A stretch of DNA of 64,000 nt. Source: Fulvivirga ulvae (lineage in GTDB: Bacteria; Bacteroidota; Bacteroidia; Cytophagales; Cyclobacteriaceae). Where the stretch lies: assembly GCF_021389975.1 (NCBI RefSeq), contig NZ_CP089981.1:4985501-5049500 (forward strand), in the 5' to 3' direction. Each line of letters begins with the position of its first letter. Positions within the stretch are counted from its first letter, which is position 1. Shown piece after piece: positions 16,554 to 26,300 of the stretch. The position numbers and the translations under genes are program-made. A model generated the notes under the pieces. The model saw only the letters and a list, made by a program, of their open reading frames with translations, was not told the DNA's origin and did no database searches.

Positions 16554-18206
16554 ATGCAAAGAACCTGGTGGAAGGAAAGTGTAGTATACCAGATCTACCC
16601 ACGGAGTTTCAACGATTCCAATAACGATGGAGTCGGTGACATTCCCGGAATAATAAATAAGCTGGATTATATCAAATCACTCGGCGTGGATATTATATGG
16701 GTATGTCCGGTCTACAAGTCTCCAAATGATGACAATGGATATGATATCAGTGATTATCGTGATATTATGGATGAATTCGGCACTATGAGCGATTTTGAGA
16801 GTCTGCTCAAAGGTGTCCACCAACGGAACATGAAACTGGTGATGGATATTGTGCCTAACCATAGCTCTGACGAGCACTTCTGGTTCCGGGAATCGAGGAA
16901 GTCAAAAGATAACCCTTACCGTGACTATTACTATTGGAAGCCTGCCAAAAACGGGCAGCCGCCCACCAACTGGCCTTCATTCTTTGGTGGCAGCGTTTGG
17001 GAATATGATCCTGCCACGGAAGAATACTACCTGCACCTTTTCTCAAAGAAACAACCTGACCTCAACTGGGAAAACCCTAAAGTACGGCAGGAAATGCATG
17101 ACATTATGAAATTCTGGTTCGATAAGGGCATTGATGGATTCAGAATGGATGTTGTATCGCTATTGTCCAAAAGGACTGATTTTCCTGATTCGGACATCAA
17201 AGATTTCAATACTATTATTAACCGCTACTATGCCAACGGCCCGCGGGTACACGAGTTTCTAAAAGAAATGCATCGGGAAGTTCTTTCCAAATATGATATC
17301 ATGACTGTGGGTGAAGGCCCTGGTATTGATCTTGATCATGGCATCAACTATGTGGAGGAATCGGGAGAAGAGCTGAATATGATCTTCCACTTTGGCCACA
17401 TGTTTATGGATAACGGCCCCGGCGGGAAATATGACCCTGTGGAATGGGATCTCGTAGATTTTAAGAATGTATTCACTGCCTGGGACGAAAAGCTCAAAGG
17501 CAAAGGATGGGGAAGCATATTTCTGGGCAATCACGATTTCCCGAGGATAGTATCTCGTTTTGGAAACGATAAAGCCTATTGGAAGCAGTCAGCCAAGCTA
17601 TTGGCTACCCTCTTACTCTCTATGCGCGGCACTACCTACATCTATCAGGGAGACGAGATCGGTATGACCAATGTGGCCCACCTCTCCATCGACGACTATC
17701 GCGATATCGAAACCCTGAACAGTTGGAAAGAAGCCGAAGCGGCAGGTAAGCCCATGGATGATTTTATGAAGCTGGTTCATCTGCAAAGCAGAGACAATGC
17801 AAGAACCCCAATGCAATGGGATGCCACAGAACATGGTGGATTTTCAGCCGTTGAACCCTGGTTAAAAGCAAACCCTAACCGTAAAGATATCAATGTGGAG
17901 GCTCAGCAAAATGATGATGATTCCATCCTGAATTACTACCGTAAAATGATAGCCTTTAGAAAGGAACATCCAACATTAATTTATGGTGATTACAAATGTT
18001 TGCTCAAGGATAATCCGAACATATACGCCTATGAAAGATTTGATAGTGATGGACATTTTCTTGTAGTTTTAAACTTTTCAGATAACGAGCGATCATTCAC
18101 TGAAAAAGTTGGAAAGAGTCTGGAATTACAAATGAACAACTATCAGAGTGTAAATGAAACCCCTGTGATGAGACCGTGGGAAGCCAAACTGTTCAAAGTG
18201 AATTAA
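16554..18206 (+). CDS. Cytosolic GH13 alpha-glucosidase (oligo-1,6-glucosidase / trehalose-6-phosphate hydrolase type)
   Basis: Hydrolyses an alpha-glucosidic bond. The 550-residue TIM-barrel enzyme has the catalytic triad Asp199 (GFRMDVVS), Glu254 (TVGEGPG) and Asp328 (LGNHDFPR), plus QPDLNWENPKVR and ARTPMQWD, as in the oligo-1,6-glucosidase group. The residue after the nucleophile is Val, which in characterised relatives goes with non-alpha-1,4 substrates such as isomaltose or trehalose-6-phosphate. There is no signal peptide, so the substrate must be imported. It sits 11 bp after glpD and 73 bp before a ROK sugar kinase. Cleavage of a glucosyl-glycerol would supply exactly the substrates of both neighbours, so that compound is my favoured substrate; isomaltose, maltose or sucrose are alternatives. 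Confidence 0.88.
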   Translation: MQRTWWKESVVYQIYPRSFNDSNNDGVGDIPGIINKLDYIKSLGVDIIWVCPVYKSPNDDNGYDISDYRDIMDEFGTMSDFESLLKGVHQRNMKLVMDIVPNHSSDEHFWFRESRKSKDNPYRDYYYWKPAKNGQPPTNWPSFFGGSVWEYDPATEEYYLHLFSKKQPDLNWENPKVRQEMHDIMKFWFDKGIDGFRMDVVSLLSKRTDFPDSDIKDFNTIINRYYANGPRVHEFLKEMHREVLSKYDIMTVGEGPGIDLDHGINYVEESGEELNMIFHFGHMFMDNGPGGKYDPVEWDLVDFKNVFTAWDEKLKGKGWGSIFLGNHDFPRIVSRFGNDKAYWKQSAKLLATLLLSMRGTTYIYQGDEIGMTNVAHLSIDDYRDIETLNSWKEAEAAGKPMDDFMKLVHLQSRDNARTPMQWDATEHGGFSAVEPWLKANPNRKDINVEAQQNDDDSILNYYRKMIAFRKEHPTLIYGDYKCLLKDNPNIYAYERFDSDGHFLVVLNFSDNERSFTEKVGKSLELQMNNYQSVNETPVMRPWEAKLFKVN

Positions 18207-18279
18207 GCTTAATATTAAAAATTACAAGTAACTCCTGTATCGGATATTATATTTGAACAGGGTTATCATTATATAAAAA

Positions 18280-19194
18280 ATGGCAAAAGACAACAACAAA
18301 CTATGGGGCATTGACCTTGGCGGCACTAAAATAGAAGGAGTGGTTATTGATTCTGTCAACATATCAGAAGTGCTGTGCCGCACCCGTATAGCCACCGAGG
18401 CTTCTAAAGGGTACAAGCACATCCTGAACAGGATCAAAGAGCTGATCGATCTGATGTCTGCTGAAGTGAAAAGCTCTCCCTCAATCCTGGGCATAGGCAC
18501 CCCGGGAAATCTGGATCCACAAACCAGGTTATTGAAAAACAGCAATTCCACAAGCCTTAACGGACAGCCCTTCAAGCAAGATTTGGAGGATGTTTTAGGT
18601 ATTGAAGTGAAAATGGCCAATGATGCAAACTGTTTTGCCCTGGCAGAAACCAAACTAGGAGTGGTGCAGGATGTCAACCCAGATGCAGAAGTTGTTTTCG
18701 GTGTGATCATGGGAACAGGAGTAGGAGGAGGCATAGTGGTGAACGGCAAAGTCATCAACGGGCATCAGGGTATAGCAGGAGAGTGGGGGCACAACTTCCT
18801 GGATGCCACCGGAGGGAAATGCTACTGTGGCAAAACAGGCTGCGTGGAAACTGTTATTTCCGGCCCGGCCCTGGAGCGATACTACGAGCAAATATCAGGC
18901 ACACACGTAAAACTAAAAGACATCGTAACCCGGCGAGACGGAGACAAACATGCTGTAGCCACTCAGGAAAGGCTCGCTCATTTCTTTGGCCTGGGCATTT
19001 CCAACATCATCAATATACTGGACCCTGACGTGATTGTACTCGGAGGAGGAGTAGGGAACATAGGCATACTTTACACCGAAGGCGTTAAAGAAGCCGAAAA
19101 ATACACCTTCAACACCGGTCTCAAAACCCCGATAGTGAAGCCCAAACTAGGCGATAGTGCAGGAGTTTTCGGCGCAGCTTTACTGGTGGGTTAG
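18280..19194 (+). CDS. ROK-family sugar kinase (probable glucokinase or fructokinase)
   Basis: Phosphorylates a free hexose with ATP. The 304 residues begin with the ATP phosphate-binding motif WGIDLGGTKIEGVVID. They contain the ROK zinc motif CYCGKTGC at residues 183-190, preceded by the conserved GEWGHN, and a late GGGVGN. There is no N-terminal winged helix, so it is an enzyme rather than a ROK repressor. A TATATTTG at 18248-18255 could be a -7 element for its own promoter, though I see no matching -33 TTTG. Lying just after the GH13 alpha-glucosidase, it most likely converts the released glucose to glucose-6-phosphate (inference). Confidence 0.9.
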   Translation: MAKDNNKLWGIDLGGTKIEGVVIDSVNISEVLCRTRIATEASKGYKHILNRIKELIDLMSAEVKSSPSILGIGTPGNLDPQTRLLKNSNSTSLNGQPFKQDLEDVLGIEVKMANDANCFALAETKLGVVQDVNPDAEVVFGVIMGTGVGGGIVVNGKVINGHQGIAGEWGHNFLDATGGKCYCGKTGCVETVISGPALERYYEQISGTHVKLKDIVTRRDGDKHAVATQERLAHFFGLGISNIINILDPDVIVLGGGVGNIGILYTEGVKEAEKYTFNTGLKTPIVKPKLGDSAGVFGAALLVG

Positions 19195-19611
19195 GCTCAC
19201 CACCGCCTAACGCCTACCAAGTCATTCCAAATGCAGCGCAGCGAATATTTGGAATCCCTCCATTAAGTGTACTGACGAAGGTTTTTGCACTGCTACGATC
19301 CGGGAGATTCCTGATATTTTCAATGTACTTCTGCATAAAATCACACGCATACACGAAAATTCAGGAATGACGGGTTCTAGGCGTAATTCGTGTCATTTTA
19401 TAGAGTATGATAAACATCATACGTCAAAAAACAGAACAATAACAAAAGTCAAAACTCCATCTCCGTGTCGGAGAGGGCATTCGTGCAAAAGCTAACCTAA
19501 AGCCCGCTACCGGGTGTGGCCATACCACCCACACCGTGGACTGTCCTCAGGCAGTCCACTTTTCTCCGATACCATCAATTTTTCCTACCGCCCCTGCCGA
19601 TTGCCTACTGG
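19195..19611. other. 417-bp intergenic region between converging genes
   Basis: It lies between the ROK kinase and the MFS gene. The first half holds a palindromic element (19221-19371, listed separately). The rest, to 19611, shows no gene with convincing composition and no clear terminator. Confidence 0.55.
19221..19371. repeat. REP-like palindromic element with outer GTCATTCC / GGAATGAC ends
   Basis: GTCATTCC at 19221-19228 is matched by its reverse complement at 19364-19371. Inside it a perfect 9-bp hairpin lies at the left end: ATTCCAAAT (19224-19232) with ATTTGGAAT (19247-19255). The layout is like short non-coding repeats scattered in Bacteroidota genomes. It may also end transcription of the ROK kinase gene. 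Only one full copy is visible in the window. Confidence 0.5.
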
Positions 19612-20838
19612 CTACTGCTTCTTATCAACCTTATCCTTAAACAACAATCCGAAAAACAACATAATAGTCCCGGCAAAAGCACAAGGGATCAGCCAGAAAT
19701 TATTCCATTGAGACGGAGTAAGAGCTTCCGCTGTACCGAGGAAACTATTATATACCTCACCCGCAATCTGGGCGCCAATAAGCATACCCACACCATACGT
19801 GATAAACACCAAAAATCCCTGAGCCTGCCCACGGATTTTGGCCGTCGATTTTTTATCCACATACACCTGGCCGGTAACAAAGAAGAAATCATAGCAGATA
19901 CCATGAAGCAAAACACCGGTTATTACCATCCAGAATACACCATCAGGTGCTGAAAAAGCAAAAAATGCATAGCGTAACACCCAGGCACCCATACCCAGGA
20001 GCAACATCTTTTTAACACCCAGCCTCACAAAAAACAAAGGCATCAAAAGCATAAAAACCACCTCGGAAACCTGCCCAAGAGACATGGTAGCCGCAGGACG
20101 CTCAAAACCGGTGTAGTTCACAAAAATGGGAGCGAAATTGTAATAAGCCGCTAAAGGAATACTGATCAGAAAAGAACTGATCAGGAATACAATGAAAGAT
20201 TTACTCTTTAAATAATGGTAAGCATCAATCCCCAGTATACTTCTCAATGAAGTTTTTTCGCCTTTTGCCGGTGGAGGCGTATGAGGCAAAGTGAAGCTAT
20301 AAAGTCCCAGCAATACACTGGAAAACGCTGTTGTGTAAAGTGGTAGCGGAGTAGTATCAGGCAACCTGTCCGTTACAAAATATATAAGAACATAGCTAAT
20401 AAAAAGACCGGCCGCAATCCACCCGATGGTCCCAAACACCCTTACTACCGGAAACTGTCTTTCCTGGTCCTGAATATTATGAAATGCAAGGGAATTAGTC
20501 AGTCCCAGCGTAGGCATATAACATAAATTATAGGCCAGCAGCATGGTAATGAAAAGGGTAGGGTTATCCGTAGTCTGCGGTACATAGAACATAATAGCTG
20601 CCCCCAGCAAGTGTAGCACGCCCAGCACCCGCTCTGTAGCAAAATACCTGTCAGCGATCATGCCCAGGAAAAAGGGAGCAATGATGGCAGCTATAGGGTT
20701 AACGGTATATGGCCAGTGAGTAAGGTCTGCCATACCATGGGCAGTCATATAATTTCCAATAGTTACATACCAGGCGCCCCATACAAAAAACTGCAAAAAC
20801 ATCATGGTACTTAGCCTGGGAAGGATCGTTTTATTCAT
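19612..20838 (-). CDS. MFS transporter, nucleoside/sugar:H+ symporter (NupG-like) type
   Basis: The 408-residue, 12-helix inner-membrane permease opens with MNKTILPRLSTMMFLQFFVWGAWYV in the pattern of the NupG/XapB-like family; many Bacteroidota members lie in sugar operons. I start at ATG 20838. The frame is open further up to 20907, but that start would be TTG, the added residues do not look like the family, and they would run over the operator at 20904-20915. The gene diverges from the Gfo/Idh/MocA operon, so it probably imports a substrate or product of that pathway. The substrate is not predictable. Confidence 0.85.
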   Translation of the reverse strand: MNKTILPRLSTMMFLQFFVWGAWYVTIGNYMTAHGMADLTHWPYTVNPIAAIIAPFFLGMIADRYFATERVLGVLHLLGAAIMFYVPQTTDNPTLFITMLLAYNLCYMPTLGLTNSLAFHNIQDQERQFPVVRVFGTIGWIAAGLFISYVLIYFVTDRLPDTTPLPLYTTAFSSVLLGLYSFTLPHTPPPAKGEKTSLRSILGIDAYHYLKSKSFIVFLISSFLISIPLAAYYNFAPIFVNYTGFERPAATMSLGQVSEVVFMLLMPLFFVRLGVKKMLLLGMGAWVLRYAFFAFSAPDGVFWMVITGVLLHGICYDFFFVTGQVYVDKKSTAKIRGQAQGFLVFITYGVGMLIGAQIAGEVYNSFLGTAEALTPSQWNNFWLIPCAFAGTIMLFFGLLFKDKVDKKQ

Positions 20839-20903
20839 AGTTTTAGAGGTTTTGAACCGGATAATAACCTTTAATTTTAAAATCTGCAAATTCATCATCT
20901 GCC

Positions 20904-20915
20904 GCAAACGTTTGC
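20904..20915. promoter_or_regulatory. Perfect LacI-type palindrome GCAAACGTTTGC
   Basis: A perfect 12-bp dyad in the divergent region, 66 bp upstream of the MFS start and 106 bp upstream of the Gfo/Idh/MocA start. It differs by one base from the sites at 10725-10736 and 57802-57813. It is likely the operator controlling both divergent units. Confidence 0.72.
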
Positions 20916-21020
20916 ATCAGAAATTACATTTTTAAAGTCACTCATAATTTTTATATTGACCCGGTAACGGCTGAAAAACGCCTGTTTTTTTACCTAATTT
21001 TTTATTCCTAAAACAAGCCT

Positions 21021-22187
21021 ATGGCAAAGAAAAACCGCAAGATTAAAATGGGTATGGTAGGGGGCGGAGCAGATGCTTTTATTGGAGCAGTACATAGAAA
21101 TGCTGCCGCACTGGATCAGGAAATAGAACTGGTTTGCGGGGCTTTCAGCAGCAATCCCGAAAAGTCAAAACAAACCGGTCAGGCATTGTACCTGGATGAG
21201 CAGCGGGTATATGATAGCTGGGAGCAAATGATAGAAAAAGAAAGCCGGTTGCCGGAAGGAGAACGAATGGACTTCATATCTATAGTTACACCCAACCACC
21301 TGCATTTCGGGCCAGCCAAAATGGCCCTGGAGCACGGGTTCCATGTCATGTCCGACAAACCTTTATGCTTTTCTCTGGATGAAGCCCTCGAACTTAAAGA
21401 ACTCGTGGATAAAACAGGCCTGCTTTTCGGACTAACCCACACCTATAGCGGTTATCCTATGGTCAAAGAAGCCAGAAACCTTATAAAACAGGGCAGGCTG
21501 GGGGAAATCAGGAAAATATATGTTGAATACCCTCAGGGCTGGCTTACCGATAATATCGAGAAAGAGGGTCAAAAACAGGCGTCGTGGAGGACAGATCCTT
21601 CCCGATCTGGAAAAAGTGGCTGTATGGGGGATATTGGCACGCATGCCGCTCACCTTGCCGAATATGTGAGTGGACTGGCCATAAGCAATGTATGTGCAGA
21701 CCTCAATAAAGTAGTTGATGGCCGCGAGCTGGATGATGACGGTGCCGTTCTCCTTCGGTTTGACAACGGCGCATCCGGTGTATTGATTGCAAGCCAGGTA
21801 GCTGCCGGAGAAGAAAATAACCTGAAACTTCGCGTTTATGGAGAAAAAGGAGGAGTGGAGTGGAACCACACCGATGCCAACACACTACAGTTAAAATGGA
21901 CAGACAGGCCCAAAGAAATACTGCGTACCGGTGTAAATAATGAGTACCTGTCAGAAGCCTCACGGAAAAACACAAGGCTTCCCTCCGGACATCCCGAAGG
22001 CTATCTGGAGGCATTTGCCAACATCTACAGAAATTTTGCCTTTGCCATCAGGGCAGTAAGCGCAGGAGAAAAACCTGATCTGGAGATTTATGACTTCCCT
22101 GATGTGAACGATGGTGTAATGGGCATGACCTTTATAGATAAAGTAGTTGAATCAACAGAAAAGAAGAACCAGTGGATTAAGATGTAA
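21021..22187 (+). CDS. Gfo/Idh/MocA-family NAD(P)-dependent sugar dehydrogenase
   Basis: Oxidoreductase of 388 residues with an N-terminal Rossmann fold (MGMVGGGADAFIGAVHR). The catalytic lysine motif is present as MSDKPLCFS (usual form EKP). The second-domain motif GDIGTHAAHLAEY carries the conserved active-site His. Members oxidise or reduce sugar hydroxyls, often at C3, with NAD(P). There is no signal peptide, so it acts in the cytosol. It heads an operon with two sugar isomerase-like TIM barrels, a DUF1080 hydrolase fusion and a TonB receptor, which points to a 3-keto-sugar route (inference). Control is probably through the palindrome at 20904. Confidence 0.88.
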   Translation: MAKKNRKIKMGMVGGGADAFIGAVHRNAAALDQEIELVCGAFSSNPEKSKQTGQALYLDEQRVYDSWEQMIEKESRLPEGERMDFISIVTPNHLHFGPAKMALEHGFHVMSDKPLCFSLDEALELKELVDKTGLLFGLTHTYSGYPMVKEARNLIKQGRLGEIRKIYVEYPQGWLTDNIEKEGQKQASWRTDPSRSGKSGCMGDIGTHAAHLAEYVSGLAISNVCADLNKVVDGRELDDDGAVLLRFDNGASGVLIASQVAAGEENNLKLRVYGEKGGVEWNHTDANTLQLKWTDRPKEILRTGVNNEYLSEASRKNTRLPSGHPEGYLEAFANIYRNFAFAIRAVSAGEKPDLEIYDFPDVNDGVMGMTFIDKVVESTEKKNQWIKM

Positions 22188-22208
22188 ACCACTTCAAAAC
22201 CAACAACA

Positions 22209-23264
22209 ATGATGAAAACCATACAAGGACCGGCAATATTTCTGGCACAATTTCTTGATGACGAGCCACCATTCAACAATCTCAACAACATTTGTAAATG
22301 GGCATCGGAGTTAGGCTACAAAGGAGTGCAGATCCCTACCTGGGACAAGCGCTGCTTTGACCTGAAAAAGGCTGCCGAAAGCAAGACCTATACCGATGAA
22401 ATTAAAGGTACTGTAGAGCAATGTGGTATGCAGGTAACTGAGCTTTCCACCCATCAACAGGGGCAGTTGGTAGCAGTGCACCCGGCATATGACACCATGT
22501 TTGATGTATTCGCACCTGCGGAGCTGAGAGGCAATCCTGCGGAAAGACAAAAATGGGCTGCTGATCAGGTGAAAATGGCCGCGAAAGCCAGTCAGAACCT
22601 GGGTATTGACGTGCATGCGACCTTTTCAGGAGCTTTGCTCTGGCCGTTCATGTACCCATGGCCCCAAAGACCTGACGGGTTGGTGGAGGCCGGTTTTAAG
22701 GAATTGGCCAAACGATGGGAGCCTATTCTGAATGTATTTGACGAACATGGCGTAGACCTTTGCTACGAAGTGCATGCAGGTGAAGATCTGCACGATGGCA
22801 TCACCTTCGAGCGGTTTGTAGAAGCCACCAACAAACACCCTCGCGTGAAGTTGCTGTTTGACCCAAGCCATTTTGTTTTACAGCAGTTAGACTACCTCCA
22901 GCTTATTGATCACTACCATGCGTTCATCCGCATGTTCCATGTTAAAGATGCCGAGTATAACTACAACGGTAAAAGTGGTGTTTATGGAGGATATCAGTCC
23001 TGGGGAGATCGTCCCGGACGTTTCAGGTCATTGGGAGACGGTCAGGTAGATTTTACAGGAATATTTAGCAAACTATCCCAATACGGCTACGGAGGATGGG
23101 CAGTGATGGAGTGGGAGTGTTGCATCAAGTCCCCGGAGCAGGGAGCCAGAGAAGGAGCGCCGTTTATTCAAAGCCACATTATTGAGGTTACCCAAAAAGC
23201 ATTTGATGATTTTGCAGGAGGGGAATCGAATGACGAGCTGAACCGCAAGATACTTGGTATCTGA
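22209..23264 (+). CDS. Cytosolic sugar phosphate isomerase/epimerase-like TIM barrel
   Basis: AP-endonuclease-2/xylose-isomerase-like fold of 351 residues. Metal-ligand candidates are visible in the usual order: Glu in CYEVHAGED, Asp in LLFDPSHFV, His in MFHVKDAEYN and Glu in VMEWEC. There is no signal peptide. It begins 21 bp after the Gfo/Idh/MocA gene; the pairing of these two families is a recurrent arrangement for handling keto-sugars or inositols. It may isomerise or cleave the keto-intermediate made by the dehydrogenase. Another protein of the same fold, exported by Tat, is encoded at 27.2 kb. Two adjacent ATGs (22209, 22212) are possible starts. Confidence 0.83.
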   Translation: MMKTIQGPAIFLAQFLDDEPPFNNLNNICKWASELGYKGVQIPTWDKRCFDLKKAAESKTYTDEIKGTVEQCGMQVTELSTHQQGQLVAVHPAYDTMFDVFAPAELRGNPAERQKWAADQVKMAAKASQNLGIDVHATFSGALLWPFMYPWPQRPDGLVEAGFKELAKRWEPILNVFDEHGVDLCYEVHAGEDLHDGITFERFVEATNKHPRVKLLFDPSHFVLQQLDYLQLIDHYHAFIRMFHVKDAEYNYNGKSGVYGGYQSWGDRPGRFRSLGDGQVDFTGIFSKLSQYGYGGWAVMEWECCIKSPEQGAREGAPFIQSHIIEVTQKAFDDFAGGESNDELNRKILGI

Positions 23265-23325
23265 CAAAATTTATAAATACCATCACCAACAATACTGCCA
23301 TTAAAAGTGGCAAAATACTATACCT

Positions 23326-26300
23326 ATGAAGAAAACACTTCTAATTGTTGTCGCCCTATTTTCATTGATTTCATGTACCAAAGAAGAAAAGATAAGGGAA
23401 AGGCCCCGGAATCCGTGGGTCTTCCGTTCGGTACTGGATGAACAACCCCGAATAATAACAGTAGCCCTGCATGATGAACTTTATGTGGCCTATGATGCCC
23501 GGTATGGAGGCTTGTATAAGGCATGGAAAGGAGGGGTCAATTTTGATGGCGCCGTCTACACCACCAAACATGGCCCGCAGCCAACTGCCAAAGGCTATGC
23601 CTACTATGCTAATAAGCTGAATGATACCCAATGGGTACTTCTGAAAAATGGCGCAGAAGTTAAACCCGAAGTAGACTTTAAAGGATACCAGTTCAAAAAT
23701 GGTCAGGTATACTTTAAATATGAACTGAAAGATGATCAGGGGAATGCTATTCAGGTAGAAGAAGTGCCTGAGTATACTTCTAAAAAAGGACAAAATGGAC
23801 TGTCAAGAACCTTTTCGGTAGCCAATGTACCCCAGGGCGTACAGGTAGGCATGAAAACCAGCCTTACCAATATGAAGGAAGATAAGGATTATGAAACTTC
23901 CGGTGAATTTAAGGTTACTGATCAAAAGAAAGATATGTATACCAGCGGCTCTACGCACACTGTTGACGGGCTTTTGGTACTTAGCAACGATGGTGAAACC
24001 GAGCTTTCTGTATACTACCATCCCGGATTTGATCAGGAAATGGCCGGAGAGGAAACAGAGCCCAAAGCTGCTGTGGCCGAAGGACCGATAATGGAAGGTA
24101 AGCAGCTTATCGAGAACAGCGATTGTAAAACCTGCCATAACGAAACCAAAAAAACCGTAGGCCCTGCTTACCTGGATATTGCCAAGCGATATGATAACTC
24201 AGAGGCCTCGGCAATTGACCTGGCCCAAAAGGTAATAAACGGAGGCAGTGGCAACTGGGGTGAAGTACCCATGACGGCCCACCCTGACTTGCAGGAGGTT
24301 GACGCCAAAAAAATGATGGCATATGTCCTTTCTCTGGATAATGAGCCACCCAAAGAACAACAAGAGGCCAAAGAAGAAGATCTTATGTTGGGAGTGGCAT
24401 CAATAAAACTACAGCTCAATGAGCAGAACGAAGCCTTTAAAGCCGGAGGAGAAGAGCTAAATGACGGCCTGGCTGCAAATGCCTATATCTGGAATGATTA
24501 CAACACAGGGTTTGATGAGTTGGTAAAAACCACTGCTCCTGTGGCTTCAGGAGTTGTTCCCGCTATTCATTTCGACAATGCCAGCGATATGGGAGAGCTT
24601 CGGGAAGATGTTTACATCGAATTCAAAGGCTTTGTTGATGTAGCAGAAACTTCCAACTATGTATTCAGGTTAGTCTCTGATGACGGTTCAAAACTTTATA
24701 TAAACGACAAACTGGTTATAGATAATTCAGGTTTTCATGACCCTGAAGCTAAAGATGGAGAGGTTTACCTGCAAAAAGGGCCCAACAAGCTGAAAATAGA
24801 GTATAACCAGGGTAAAGGGAATGCAGTACTGTCATTCCAGTGGGCCAAATATGGAGATAACAAATTTTCAGTCGTGCCCGCTTCCGCACTAAAGCATCGC
24901 AATGATATGTTTAAAGAAGTGATACCCTATATAGCACCTGAAAAACTGAAAAAGAGCATACCTGGCGATCAGAAGCCTTTGGTTGATGTACACCCTGCAT
25001 TTGACCTGTTCCAGGCACGTCCGGATGATTTTGAGCCTCGTGTCGGAGGTATGGACTTCCTTTCCGATGGCCGCCTTGTTGTATGTACCTGGGACTCCGT
25101 AGGTCCTGTCTACATTGTTGAAGGCGTAGCCACCGGAGACCCTGCCCAAATGAAAGTGAAACAAATAGCCTCGGGACTTGCCGAACCACTGGGCCTGAAA
25201 GTAGTTGACGATGAGATATATGTACTTCAAAAGCACGAACTCACCAAACTTATAGACCATAATGGCGACGAGATGATCGATGAATACCAGACGGTAAGCG
25301 ATGATTGGAAAGTATCAGCCAACTTCCATGAGTTTGCCTTTGGTCTTGAATACAAAGATGGCCATTTCTATGCCGCCCTGGCCATTGCCATTATGCCCGG
25401 AGGAGCCAGTGCACACCCTCAGATCCCAGACAGGGGCAAGGTAATCAAAATATCAAAAGATGATGGTTCCATAGAGTTTATTGCCCACGGACTGAGAACG
25501 CCCAATGGCATAGGCATTGGTGTTGACGGAGAATTGTTCGTGGCCGATAATCAGGGAGACTGGCTGCCTTCCAGTAAGATTGTACATGTAAAGGAAGGTG
25601 CATGGTATGGCTCCAGGGCTGTCGATTTCGAAGGTACCGCCAATCTGCAGGAAACATTACCTTTGGTTTGGCTCCCACAGGATGAGATAGGCAACTCACC
25701 AAGTACACCATCATACCTCGATCTTGGCCCTTACAAAGGCCAGATGATCCATGGAGAAGTTACTCACGGAGGTGTGAAAAGAGTGTTCGTAGAGCAGGTA
25801 GAAGGAAAATATCAGGGAGCAGTATTCAGGTTTATTCAGGGACTCGAAGCCGGTGTTAATCGCCTGACGTGGGGGCCTGATGGTGACCTTTATATCGGAG
25901 GCATTGGTAACCCCGGCAACTGGCAGCAAAATGATAAGCTGTGGCATGGTTTACAAAGGCTTCACTACAACGGAAAAACTGCATTTGAGCCGTTGGCCAT
26001 CAGAGCCAGGACTAACGGTATTGAAGTAGAGTTTACCCAGCCTATTGCGGCAGATCAGGGACAGAATATTCATGATTATGTGGTCAAACAATGGTATTAC
26101 AAACCTACCGAAGATTACGGAGGCCCTAAGCTTGACCTCAAAACGTTGAATATTAAATCGCTGCATATGTCTGACGACAGAACAAAAATATTCCTCGAAC
26201 TTGAAGGAATGGAAGCTAACCATGTCGTCCATTTCAGAATAGTCAATCCATTCACAAGCAATGAAAAGCAATCATTGTGGACTACAGAAGGCTGGTACAC

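Noticed and set aside
19516..19953. 145-codon plus-strand frame overlapping the MFS 3' end
   Set aside because: Low-complexity Pro/Thr-rich translation that runs antisense into the permease gene.
20839..20907. Longer start for the MFS gene
   Set aside because: It would need a TTG start, adds atypical residues and covers the operator; ATG 20838 gives the usual family N-terminus.
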